Source: Arthrobacter sp. CAU 1506 | GTDB lineage: Bacteria; Actinomycetota; Actinomycetes; Actinomycetales; Micrococcaceae | Assembly: GCF_005047635.1 (NCBI RefSeq) | Contig: NZ_SUKC01000007.1 | Coordinates: 38,856 to 102,855, forward strand | Direction: 5' to 3' | Length of the DNA: 64,000 nt | In this document: piece by piece, positions 54,063 through 62,624 of the stretch | Position numbering within the stretch: the stretch's first letter is position 1 | How the letters are laid out: each line of letters begins with the position of its first letter | Notes under the pieces: generated by a model | The model's database searches: none | What the model saw: only the letters and a program-made list of their open reading frames with translations | What the model was told of the DNA's origin: nothing | Program-made: the position numbers and the translations under genes

Positions 54063-55550
54063 CTAGAGCGGATACTGCCCAGGGTCACGCCGCATCGTAA
54101 TCCACCGGGTTTCGGTGAACGCGTCGATGTTCGCCTGTGCGCCTCCGTGGCGAGACCCGGTCCCCGATGAGCCCACGCCACCGAATGGTGCGGTCGCTTC
54201 ATCATTCACGGTCTGGTCATTGATATGTACGATGCCGGTCGGGATTCGTCGGGCAAGCTCCAATGCCCCGAGTGCGTCGCGGCTAACGATGCCGAGCGAC
54301 AGTCCGTATTCCGTGGCCGAGGCAAGCTCAACAGCCTCATCGTCCGTAGCGTATGAAACTACCGAAGCCACCGGCCCGAAAACTTCCTCGCAGTAGGCCT
54401 CCGCGCTCTTAGGCGGGTTCGCCAACACAGTGGGCCGGTAGAACAACTCATCATAGGTACCGCCGGCAGCAAGTGTGGCGCCTTGCGCTACCGCATCCTG
54501 AACAAGGGAGTGGACACGGTCACGCTGCACTTCGTCAATGAGCGGCCCGAGGTGCACCTGTCCTGCTGCTGGATCACCCACCACCATTGAGTCAGCCTTG
54601 GCTGCGAGCTTTGAAACGTATTCCTCAAAGCGTGATTCGTGCACGATGTGGCGGCCCACCGTCATGCAAATCTGGCCCTGATGCAGGAAAGAGCCCCACG
54701 TCGCCAGATTGACTGCTTGATCGACGTCGACGTCCTCCCTCACGATGAAGGCGGAATTGCCGCCAAGTTCGAGGTGCGCCCGCTTGAGATGCTTGCCAGC
54801 GAGCTCGCCAACGCTTCGCCCCGCACGCGTGGACCCAGTAAAAGCTATGACGCGGACCTGTGGATCGGCCACCATCGCTTCGCCTACATCGGCACCGCCG
54901 GGTAGGAGTTGAAGCAACCCCTTCGGCAACCCTGCCTCTTCAAAAATCCGAACCAGTGAGATGCCACCTGTGACTACCGTTCTGGGGTCCGGCTTTAGGA
55001 GAACGGCATTACCGAGAGCTAGCGCCGGGGCAACAGCTCGAATTCCCAGGATCAGCGGCACGTTGAAGGGGGAAATAACTCCCACGACTCCCACAGGTAC
55101 CTGCTCAGCCAGCGAGAGCCGCGGCTCTTCGCTGGAGAGGATGGATCCGAGCGGCGCGGAGGGCAAGGTTGCCGCCTCGTAGCATTCTGCCGCCGAAACG
55201 TGCAGCGCGAACCCTGCGAGCGGTGGGATCGCGCCTACTTCGCGAATGTTCCAACCACTGATTTCTTCGGCGTGCTGCTCCCACAGTTGACCGGCGCGGC
55301 GCATCACTGCGGCTCGCTCGGGATGCGGAGTGGCCGCCCATTCCCGCTGCGCCTGGGCGGCGCTGTCGGCGGCACGGCGGACATCCGCCGGTCCCGCCAG
55401 ACCAACAGTTGCTAGTGTTTCCCCGGTCGCCGGCGCAATCGATCCGAAGGTCCCGCCCGCGCCCTCCACCCACTCGCCGTCGATGAAGATTTTTCCGGTG
55501 AACACCGACTCGTCAATGAGCGGAGATGCCACTTCAGTTACTGCAACCAT
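54063..55550 (-). CDS. Aldehyde dehydrogenase, aromatic (benzaldehyde) type
   Basis: 495 residues. Catalytic E261 in HLELGGNSAF and C295 in GQICMTVGR; the region SPFNVPLILGIRAVAPALALGNAVLLKPD is typical of benzaldehyde/salicylaldehyde/vanillin dehydrogenases. The ATG at 55550 has AGGAGG upstream. It is the last minus-strand gene of a cluster with zinc alcohol dehydrogenases, so an alcohol-to-aldehyde-to-acid route is likely. It differs from the dehydrogenase at 1-1476. Confidence 0.9.
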   Translation of the reverse strand: MVAVTEVASPLIDESVFTGKIFIDGEWVEGAGGTFGSIAPATGETLATVGLAGPADVRRAADSAAQAQREWAATPHPERAAVMRRAGQLWEQHAEEISGWNIREVGAIPPLAGFALHVSAAECYEAATLPSAPLGSILSSEEPRLSLAEQVPVGVVGVISPFNVPLILGIRAVAPALALGNAVLLKPDPRTVVTGGISLVRIFEEAGLPKGLLQLLPGGADVGEAMVADPQVRVIAFTGSTRAGRSVGELAGKHLKRAHLELGGNSAFIVREDVDVDQAVNLATWGSFLHQGQICMTVGRHIVHESRFEEYVSKLAAKADSMVVGDPAAGQVHLGPLIDEVQRDRVHSLVQDAVAQGATLAAGGTYDELFYRPTVLANPPKSAEAYCEEVFGPVASVVSYATDDEAVELASATEYGLSLGIVSRDALGALELARRIPTGIVHINDQTVNDEATAPFGGVGSSGTGSRHGGAQANIDAFTETRWITMRRDPGQYPL

Positions 55551-55596
55551 GTTTCCTCCTGCGTTTGTTTTGTTATTGAAGTCGACTGAATGCTGG

Positions 55597-56436
55597 TTAT
55601 TCGTCCTGTTGGAGATCACGTGCGATCGCTGCGACAGCCGATCGGATCAAGGGAGCAAGCCGCCGCTCATCCCAGCGTTCTGGGGCAACGACCATTTCCA
55701 CTGCTGCCTTCGAATACCCCTCGTCGGCGAGAATTGGAGCGGCTATCGCTACGCTCCCCTCGCCAATTTGCACTGCGTACCCGCGCCTATGCCACTGCTC
55801 CAAAACATCGTCCCCCGCGTTTTGATTCACGAAGGCAGGCATGTCGCGCGGATGCAGCCGGCGCAGGATCTGCTCCCGCCAGGCCTTTGGCTGCGCCGCA
55901 GTGAGGGCAACGCCCATAGCTGTTGCCAACAGAGGGAAAACGCGGCCCTCTTGAGCGTTTGTCCGTGCGGACTGCGGGCCTTTGACATGCCCGACGTACA
56001 TCACCTCTGCCGTTTCGGGAACGTCGGTTGTCATGACTCCGAGGAAGATATTCTCGCCGCTGGCGTCATACAGCCGAGTGAGGTGCACTTGGGCTGCGTG
56101 GCGCAGGTGCAGTTGGATTGAGGAGTGTTGCGCTAATTCCCATACGAGTGAACCAACGCAGTACCGACCGCCCGAGGTGCGGGTCAAGAGGCCAAGGCTG
56201 ACCAGGTCGCCAATCAAGCGGTGGACAGTGGAGCGAGGAATTCCCGATCACTCAACGAGGTCCTTGGCCGAAAGCGTGTACTCCGCCTGTGTAAAGCACC
56301 GCAGTAAGGCAACGGCACGCGCAAGCAGTGGCGCGACGGCCACCTCGTCCTCAGTTGCGGCGCCATGCATCATCGTTGGGCGGAAAATGGCGGGAGCCTC
56401 CGTAAACTCATCTAGCTCACGACCATTTGCTCTCAC
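55597..56436 (-). pseudogene. IclR regulator broken by one in-frame stop
   Basis: Both halves are in one frame: residues AVALLRCFTQAEYTLSAKDLVE, then TGA at 56248-56250, then SGIPRSTVHRLIGDLVSLGLLTR and the whole effector domain. The stop falls at the position where relatives have a residue such as arginine inside the recognition helix-turn-helix (a CGA to TGA change would do it). No frameshift is present. Start GTG at 56436, with AGGAG 6 bases upstream. A truncated product from TTG 56217 lacks the DNA-binding helix. Confidence 0.8.
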
Positions 56437-56558
56437 TGCTGGCTCCTCACTGTCCTCAACCTCGGCCTGCCTTCTCCCGAAGGACAAAAGGACTGCCCTG
56501 TCAGCATCGGGTCAGTGACCTCTTTCACACTATCGAAAGGGATCGGATCGACCTTGCG

Positions 56559-57617
56559 TTACGCCACATCCTTATTGACTAGGAGCGCACTCCCAACGAC
56601 GCCTCCACGTGTTTTGCGGTTGACTCCGGCACGCGCCTCCCGCGGGCTCAACCCGAAGTGCTTCTTATATGCCCGGCTAAAGTGTGTCGGTTCGAGGAAA
56701 CCCCACTTGGCAGCAAGTTCGCTGACGGATTCGCTGGCCAGGGACGGATCGACAAGATCGCGGTGGCATCGTTCGAGACGCCGCTCGCGTACCCACGAGC
56801 TCACGGTCAGGCCGTTGCGTTGAAAAAGCGCCTGCAGGTACCTGGAGGAGATGAAGTGCGCGGAGGCGATGGAAGCAAGTTTCAGGTCCGGATCGCGCAG
56901 GTTGTCTTCGATGTATCCCATGACCTGACGGAGCATTCGACTAGCGTGTGTGGCTTCCTCGGGTGCGAGGTCGAGTTCCGAGACAAGCATGGTGCCCAAC
57001 AAGTCAACGATGTTATGCGGCAGTCTTGAGCCTCCTGGCCGGGCAAAGTGATCGAGCTGCATCATCAGCTGGGAGATAAAAGGGGAAACGCTCGCAGCGA
57101 GTCCGTGGGACCGGTCGAAGCGAACCGCAGTAAGCTGTGCCACCATCTCCGGCGGCAATGCGATCATGTCCCGGGGGAACATCACGATCGCCGTTCTCGC
57201 TCCCTCGCTTGAAATGACGGAATAAGGGCGGGTCGTGTCATAAATCGCCAGATCGCCCTGGCGTAAGACCGCTTCGCGCGAGTCTTGCATCACCATGCCC
57301 TCACCCTGCAGCATGAGGCTTAGCTTGTAGAACTCCCCGGTGGCGCATTCGCGGATAAGCTCCGGCGTACGTTCTACCGTGTGCTCTGGAGCGGTCACTT
57401 CGAAGCAGAACACCCTGTCCCGGCCGGCGGTTCGCATGCGTCCAACGAACGCATTGGCGTGCCTGCTCTTCACTGACAGCGGCATGACCGAGGTGCGCAC
57501 GAGGTCGGCAAACTCGTCAATCGTCCGCGTGACAGTCGTTTGCACGCCCGGCCCGGCCCCTAACATTGCGACCCTTGAAGCGTTCACAGAAACCTCGCTC
57601 TTCGTGCTTGTTGCCAT
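56559..57617 (-). CDS. AraC family regulator (AraC_binding_2 type)
   Basis: 352 residues from the ATG at 57617; an ATG at 57677 has a better ribosome-binding site (GAGGGA) and would add 20 residues. The N-terminal part has the cupin-like sensor of ThcR/XylS relatives (LRQGDLAIYDTTRPYSV), and the C-terminus the AraC double helix-turn-helix ending THFSRAYKKHFGLSPREAR. Neighbours suggest control of the alcohol and aldehyde dehydrogenases by an aromatic or alkyl inducer. Confidence 0.87.
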   Translation of the reverse strand: MATSTKSEVSVNASRVAMLGAGPGVQTTVTRTIDEFADLVRTSVMPLSVKSRHANAFVGRMRTAGRDRVFCFEVTAPEHTVERTPELIRECATGEFYKLSLMLQGEGMVMQDSREAVLRQGDLAIYDTTRPYSVISSEGARTAIVMFPRDMIALPPEMVAQLTAVRFDRSHGLAASVSPFISQLMMQLDHFARPGGSRLPHNIVDLLGTMLVSELDLAPEEATHASRMLRQVMGYIEDNLRDPDLKLASIASAHFISSRYLQALFQRNGLTVSSWVRERRLERCHRDLVDPSLASESVSELAAKWGFLEPTHFSRAYKKHFGLSPREARAGVNRKTRGGVVGSALLVNKDVA

Positions 57618-57723
57618 TGGAGTGAGAGCTAGATTACATCTGGGAATTTCTCGCCGAATGGAACATTCCCATCCCATGGGACGATCCCTCAGATTGAACG
57701 TTTCATGACGCCATTCAGACAAC

Positions 57724-57756
57724 AGATGGGCTGCGGCTTGAAGCCGCAGCCCATCT
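57724..57756. terminator. Terminator between ADH operon and AraC gene
   Basis: Perfect 16-base arms AGATGGGCTGCGGCTT and complement with a one-base centre (about 14 bp of stem when folded), followed on the plus strand by TTTTG and on the minus strand by GTTGTCT. It separates the ABC/ADH operon from the AraC gene. Confidence 0.75.
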
Positions 57757-57773
57757 TTTGTCGTGTTTCCGCG

Positions 57774-58859
57774 TCAGGGGAAGGTCACTACCGTGCGCCC
57801 GATGTGACTCGTCATCTCCGCGTAGGCCTCATTCACCTCATTCAGCGAGATGGTCCGAGAGACGAGCTCATCGAGCTTGAAGCGTCCTTCGTCGTAGAGC
57901 GCGACAAACTGAGGAATGTCTCGCAAAAAGTTGGTAGATCCGTTGAAGATCGGACGGATCCGCACTTGGTTCCAGATGAAGTCCGGCCCGATGCTGATCT
58001 CCAGTGTGGCCCCTGGCTTGTTGATCCCGATCACCCCCAGTTCACCCGCTCGGCCCACTGACTCGTATGCCTGCTTTGTCACCTCAGGCCGCCCAACAAA
58101 GTCGAAAACGTAGTCCGCGCCGCCTTCTGTGAGCTCCCTGATGGCCGCGACCGGATCCTGGCTGGCAGAGTTCACCACGTCAGTCGCGCCGAACTTTGTC
58201 GCATATTCGAGTTTTTCGTCCGCAACGTCGACCGCAATGATGCGTGAGGCTCCAGCGAGCAGCGCTGCCTGGATAGCAGTCAAGCCCAGGCCGCCGCAGC
58301 CGAACACTGCGACTGTCGAACCTTCCGGAACCTTCGCTGCGTTAATCACAGCGCCTGCGCCGGCCAGAACCCCGCATCCAAGAATGCAGGCGATCTCGTG
58401 CGCGATGGGCCGGTCAACTCGGACCAGATTGTTTTCATGCAGCAAGACTTGCTCCGCAAAACCGCCCAGATTCGCGACGGCCGTGACAGGTACGCCGTCA
58501 AGCGTCAACCGCGGCTCCTGCTCCTCCGTGCGCGCCACAAAGCCGGGGTTGCTGCACATATTGATGTCGCCTTGCTGACAGGCAGCGCAGCTTTCACAGT
58601 GGGACTGCAGCGAGGCAACGACATGGTCGCCGACCGAAAAACGAGTGGCTTCCGGCCCGACTGCTGCCACCACACCTGAGATCTCGTGCCCAAGTATGGC
58701 CGGGACTGGCCATCCACCCAACGAACTGGCGGTCAGGTCGCTGTGGCACAGTCCGCTTGCTTTAACTTCCACCAGCACCTCCCGACCGATGGGGGCAGCG
58801 ATATTAACATCTGCGAGCCGGAATGATGATCCGATCTCGTCGAGTACGAGGGCTTTCAC
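57774..58859 (-). CDS. Zinc-dependent alcohol dehydrogenase
   Basis: 361 residues, medium-chain dehydrogenase. Catalytic zinc site C38 in SGLCHSDL and the GHE motif in ILGHEISG; structural zinc cysteines in HCESCAACQQGDINMC; Rossmann motif VFGCGGLGLTAI. GTG start at 58859. It is the second of two ADH genes, 29 bases after the first, in the ABC importer operon. NAD(P)-linked oxidation of an imported alcohol is likely. Confidence 0.9.
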   Translation of the reverse strand: MKALVLDEIGSSFRLADVNIAAPIGREVLVEVKASGLCHSDLTASSLGGWPVPAILGHEISGVVAAVGPEATRFSVGDHVVASLQSHCESCAACQQGDINMCSNPGFVARTEEQEPRLTLDGVPVTAVANLGGFAEQVLLHENNLVRVDRPIAHEIACILGCGVLAGAGAVINAAKVPEGSTVAVFGCGGLGLTAIQAALLAGASRIIAVDVADEKLEYATKFGATDVVNSASQDPVAAIRELTEGGADYVFDFVGRPEVTKQAYESVGRAGELGVIGINKPGATLEISIGPDFIWNQVRIRPIFNGSTNFLRDIPQFVALYDEGRFKLDELVSRTISLNEVNEAYAEMTSHIGRTVVTFP

Positions 58860-58888
58860 GATAGTTCGCTTCTTTCAACTAGCTTGTT

Positions 58889-59980
58889 TTAAAAGTTGGT
58901 GACCACAGCGCGCGCCACGGCACCGCCAGCGAGCAGTTCATAACCGCGATCAATCTCATCGAGCGTGATCCGCTCAGAAACAAGGTCAGCCAGGTTAAAG
59001 CGGCCCTGCAGATACAAGTCCGCGAACATGGGGATATCGCGATGCGGATTGGTTGACCCCATGGCCACACCCACGATCCGCCGCTGCGGCAGGACGATCT
59101 CGCCGAACAGGTCCAGGTCCAGACGGCTTCCCGGCTTTTGCACGCCAATCAGCAGCGCCGTTCCGCCGACGCTCAGCATGCGCACGGCCTGCTCCGCCGT
59201 AGGCTGCAGACCGATCACCTCAAACGAGAAGTCCACGCCGCCGCCCGTGAGTTCTTTGACCGCCTCGACTGCGTCGCACTGACCTGCGTCGACGACGTCA
59301 GTGGCACCAAACTTCTTCGCGAGCTCCAGCTTTCCGGGCTGCAGATCCACCGCAATAACCCGCGAAGCACCTGCAAGCACAGCACCCTGGATGGTGTTCA
59401 AGCCAACGCCACCGCAACCGATAACGGCAACAGTATCGCCGGGCCGGATGCCTGCGGTGTTGATGGCAGCCCCCGCTCCCGTGACGACCCCACACCCGAG
59501 CAGGCAGGCGACGTCATACGAGACTTCCTCAGGCAACGGAATAGCAAGGTTTTCATGCACCAGGACATGCTGGGCGAATCCGCCCACGCCCATGAACTGG
59601 GTCAGCGCTTCCCCGCGGCGCGAGATGCGAGGAGCATCCGAGGGTTCCCGTTCGAGGCTGGTGGTGCGCTGGCAGCGGTAGGGCCGAGCGGCCCGGCATT
59701 CTCGGCAAATACCGCACCCAGCTACCATGCACACCACCACCCGGTCGCCGACCTTTACCGAGGTGACGTCCGCTCCTATCTCGACTATGTCCCCCGCCAC
59801 TTCGTGACCGAGCAGTGCGGGCATCCGGAACCCGAGTCCGTGTTCAGCTATGGACAGGTCGCTGTGACACAACCCGCTCGCTCGGACCTGCACGACGATC
59901 TCGTGCGGTAGAGGATCCGCCAGATCCACGTTTTCGACACTGAATCCCGAGCCGGGTGCGTTGACAACAGCGGCACGCAT
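58889..59980 (-). CDS. Zinc-dependent alcohol dehydrogenase
   Basis: 363 residues with C-H-S-D in SGLCHSDLSIAEHG, ALLGHEVAG, structural cysteines in GCGICRECRAARPYRC and VIGCGGVGLNTI. It is like its neighbour in layout but clearly not a recent copy. The ATG overlaps the stop of the upstream gene in TGATG. Two related ADHs suggest either a two-alcohol substrate or enzymes for two steps. Confidence 0.9.
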   Translation of the reverse strand: MRAAVVNAPGSGFSVENVDLADPLPHEIVVQVRASGLCHSDLSIAEHGLGFRMPALLGHEVAGDIVEIGADVTSVKVGDRVVVCMVAGCGICRECRAARPYRCQRTTSLEREPSDAPRISRRGEALTQFMGVGGFAQHVLVHENLAIPLPEEVSYDVACLLGCGVVTGAGAAINTAGIRPGDTVAVIGCGGVGLNTIQGAVLAGASRVIAVDLQPGKLELAKKFGATDVVDAGQCDAVEAVKELTGGGVDFSFEVIGLQPTAEQAVRMLSVGGTALLIGVQKPGSRLDLDLFGEIVLPQRRIVGVAMGSTNPHRDIPMFADLYLQGRFNLADLVSERITLDEIDRGYELLAGGAVARAVVTNF

Positions 59981-60540
59981 CAGACAACAGCTCCCTCATG
60001 CAGTTCGCTCTCCCGGTCGTCGACGCCATGGAACGGTGCCGGCGGTCCGGCTAGGAAGAAGAAGCCAGGTGTCCCGCTCCCTTCTTCCGGCGTTCCCGTG
60101 CACAAGTACAGGTTGTCGTTCACCTTCCGGACCTCATCGAGGAAGCCGATGCTCCCCGCGGCATTGTCGAAGTCGCTGTACTTAAGCATCAGCGTCTCCT
60201 TGCCGTCGATCGGAGAAGTCCCGCGGTGCACTCCGAACCGGTCGCGTCGCAGGACTGTACCGTCTGGCGTGCGCAAGCGGTTGTAGCCGGAGGCTCCGTC
60301 GCCCTCTTCACCCGGAATACCCTTACCTAGCCAGAAGATGCCGTCGCCGGCTTTGACACGTTCAAGGGCAGCCGCGAACGTCTCCTCGCTCTGGCCCAGA
60401 TAGTCGATCCCGGCGTACTCCCCCGCCACGTCACCTAGTGCGGGCGCTTCCAACGACTTGAACAGGTTCATCAATGCGTCGTAGTCCAGGGCTGCAAGAT
60501 GGGACACTTGCCAGTGCTCAATGGGATCTGCATGAAGCAT
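59980..60540 (-). CDS. GXWXG/DUF4334-like small protein
   Basis: 186 residues. MNLFKSLEAPALGDVAGEYAGIDYLG looks like the N-terminal GXWXG block, with the motif varied to AGEYAG, and LKYSDFDNAAGSIGFLDEVRKVNDNLYLCTG like the DUF4334 half. Similar small proteins turn up in alkanol and steroid catabolic clusters, with unknown function; lipocalin-like binding is possible. AGGAG precedes the ATG. It lies between the ABC permeases and the ADHs. Confidence 0.6.
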   Translation of the reverse strand: MLHADPIEHWQVSHLAALDYDALMNLFKSLEAPALGDVAGEYAGIDYLGQSEETFAAALERVKAGDGIFWLGKGIPGEEGDGASGYNRLRTPDGTVLRRDRFGVHRGTSPIDGKETLMLKYSDFDNAAGSIGFLDEVRKVNDNLYLCTGTPEEGSGTPGFFFLAGPPAPFHGVDDRESELHEGAVV

Positions 60541-60615
60541 TTTCTTCTCCTCTTTCCGTGATTCATCTCCACTGGTCCGGTGTGGACCACCGTCCAGGCA
60601 TTTTCGCGTGGGAAG

Positions 60616-61632
60616 TTATACTCGGTCGCTCATCTTGCGGCCTCGGCCATAGAGCGCCATGGCGATCAGAATGACGGCGCCGTACAGTATCTGCTGGTCA
60701 CTCGTTGCGAGCCCATGTCCGATAAGCACCGTCGTGATTACAGTCAGCATCAGGGCGCCAATAACGGTCCGGGAGTAGTCGCCGGGCCCGCCGAACACGG
60801 TGCCGCCAATAATGACCGCCGCAAGACTTTGGAAAAGGTACGGGCCGCCGATCGAGGTGTTAACCGTTCCTGAGAACGCCGCCAACACGACTCCTGCCAG
60901 TCCGGCAAAGAGCGCGCTCAGCGCGAACACAACAATCCACATGCGCCGTACCTTGATGAGTGACAATCCTGCGGCGCGCCCGTTGGCCCCGGCCGCCAGC
61001 ATCCGCCGGCCCACTGCAGTGCGGTGGATGAAGATGGCCAAGGCGACCGTGACCACAGCCCAAATCGCGATGACAGGCGGGAACGGTAGTCCAAATGTTG
61101 TTGATCGAAGTGAAGTCAGCGCCATCAGCCACCCCGGCGCACCGCCAGCGATGGTGCCTTCTGTCTGGATCTGCATGAGCCCCAGCGCAAAGGTGCCCAT
61201 TGCCAGCGTGACGACCAGTGGCTCCACATTGAATCGGTGGCAGACCCAACCCACAAAACCGCCCAGGATCGCGGTGAACGGGACGAGCAAGAGCAACGCG
61301 GTGGTGAAGCTCATGCCATAGAGTTGCGTGAACTGCGTGACGAATACGGCACCGACGACGAGAAAGTTCGCCACCGACATGTCCACACCGCCGATGAGGA
61401 TCGCCAGTGTTTGACCGATTCCCGCCAGTCCGACGAGGGACGCGAGAATCAGCAACGACTTCACGCTATTCTCCGAGGCGAAACCGTCTAGGGTGAAGGC
61501 ACCGACGAGGAACGCGACGACTGTAATGGCAATCTGCAGGAGCGGGAATTTGCTCTGCGCCCGGGCCAGTAGTTCAGTCGTGCGGGGACGCTCGTCAATG
61601 GTGGGCTCAGCCGCGGCCGACAGGGTTGTCAT
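60616..61632 (-). CDS. Ribose-type ABC transporter permease
   Basis: 338 residues with eight to ten membrane helices, RbsC/AraH type: LAILIGGVDMSVANFLVV and AGANGRAAGLSLI are family landmarks, as is IIGGTVFGG. The ATG overlaps the stop of the preceding permease (ATGA). Two permease genes with one ATPase form the importer; the binding protein was not found in the window. Confidence 0.9.
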   Translation of the reverse strand: MTTLSAAAEPTIDERPRTTELLARAQSKFPLLQIAITVVAFLVGAFTLDGFASENSVKSLLILASLVGLAGIGQTLAILIGGVDMSVANFLVVGAVFVTQFTQLYGMSFTTALLLLVPFTAILGGFVGWVCHRFNVEPLVVTLAMGTFALGLMQIQTEGTIAGGAPGWLMALTSLRSTTFGLPFPPVIAIWAVVTVALAIFIHRTAVGRRMLAAGANGRAAGLSLIKVRRMWIVVFALSALFAGLAGVVLAAFSGTVNTSIGGPYLFQSLAAVIIGGTVFGGPGDYSRTVIGALMLTVITTVLIGHGLATSDQQILYGAVILIAMALYGRGRKMSDRV

Positions 61633-62624
61633 GAGTTATTCTCCTTACGTGGCGCGGCAATGATCGAGCCGGTGATGACGGCGAACAAGAGCAAGGCGCC
61701 AAAGACGAGATTCAGCCAGACCTGGGAAACGTTGAACAACGTCAACATGTTCTGAACCAGGAAGATGACGGCGGCGCCGGCGACAGCGCCCAGCAAGCCG
61801 CCTCGGCCTCCAGTAATCACAATGCCGCCGAGGGCGATAGCGGTGATGGCACCAATGACGTATGAAGAACTTGTCGATGCGTCGGCGGAACTCACCAGCG
61901 CCGTCAGGGCGATCCCGCCGACCGCGGCTATCACGCCGCCAATGGCGTAGGAAGCGACGCGGATGAGCCCCACGTTGACCCCCGCAGAAAAAGCGGTTGC
62001 GTCATTGCCGCCGATTGCATAGAGGTTCCGGCCGAAGGCTGTCCGCACGAAAAACGACCAAAGAGCGAGCGGTACTCCAATTGTCAGCAGCGCACCGGGA
62101 ATGAACCACACCTGGCTGGCCAAGTTGAGCACCCACCCGTCGAACAGGATCACGGGCGTGGGAGCCAGTCGCAGGTTTATCCCGGCGAGGATGAACATCG
62201 AAGCCAACGAGGCCACAATCGGAGGAAGGCGCAGCACGACCGCGAGAAGGCCGTTCAGCGTACCGAGGACTGCACCCACTACCAACAGGATGGGAATCGC
62301 AATGTAACCGCCCAGGCCGGCGGGCGTAAGGTAGCCGACCAACAGGATTGAGGCGAAAGTCATCTGTGCACTGATCGAAAGATCGATCCCGCCTCCAATG
62401 ACTGCCGCTGCGGTCGCCATCGCGGCCAGCGCGATAGGGGCGAATGCCGCGAGTTGTTGTACCGGTCCGAAGTGCGGTTGCACCGCGATGTTGATCGCCA
62501 GCATGACAACGGTCAGAATCGTCGCAAAAGCGGCGGGACGCAGCCGGAAGAACAGCCGCATGCTCTCCGCGAGCGGAACCTTGGGGGCGACACTATTACT
62601 GGTTCTGCGCAAGACCGTGCTCAT
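61629..62624 (-). CDS. Ribose-type ABC transporter permease
   Basis: 331 residues, RbsC family, with IGGGIDLSISAQMTFAS, AIGGNDATAFSAGVNV and LGGIVITGGRGG. The ATG at 62624 (MSTVLRR) has GAAGGA upstream and overlaps the end of the ATPase gene by 29 bases. It pairs with the permease at 60616. Confidence 0.9.
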   Translation of the reverse strand: MSTVLRRTSNSVAPKVPLAESMRLFFRLRPAAFATILTVVMLAINIAVQPHFGPVQQLAAFAPIALAAMATAAAVIGGGIDLSISAQMTFASILLVGYLTPAGLGGYIAIPILLVVGAVLGTLNGLLAVVLRLPPIVASLASMFILAGINLRLAPTPVILFDGWVLNLASQVWFIPGALLTIGVPLALWSFFVRTAFGRNLYAIGGNDATAFSAGVNVGLIRVASYAIGGVIAAVGGIALTALVSSADASTSSSYVIGAITAIALGGIVITGGRGGLLGAVAGAAVIFLVQNMLTLFNVSQVWLNLVFGALLLFAVITGSIIAAPRKENNS

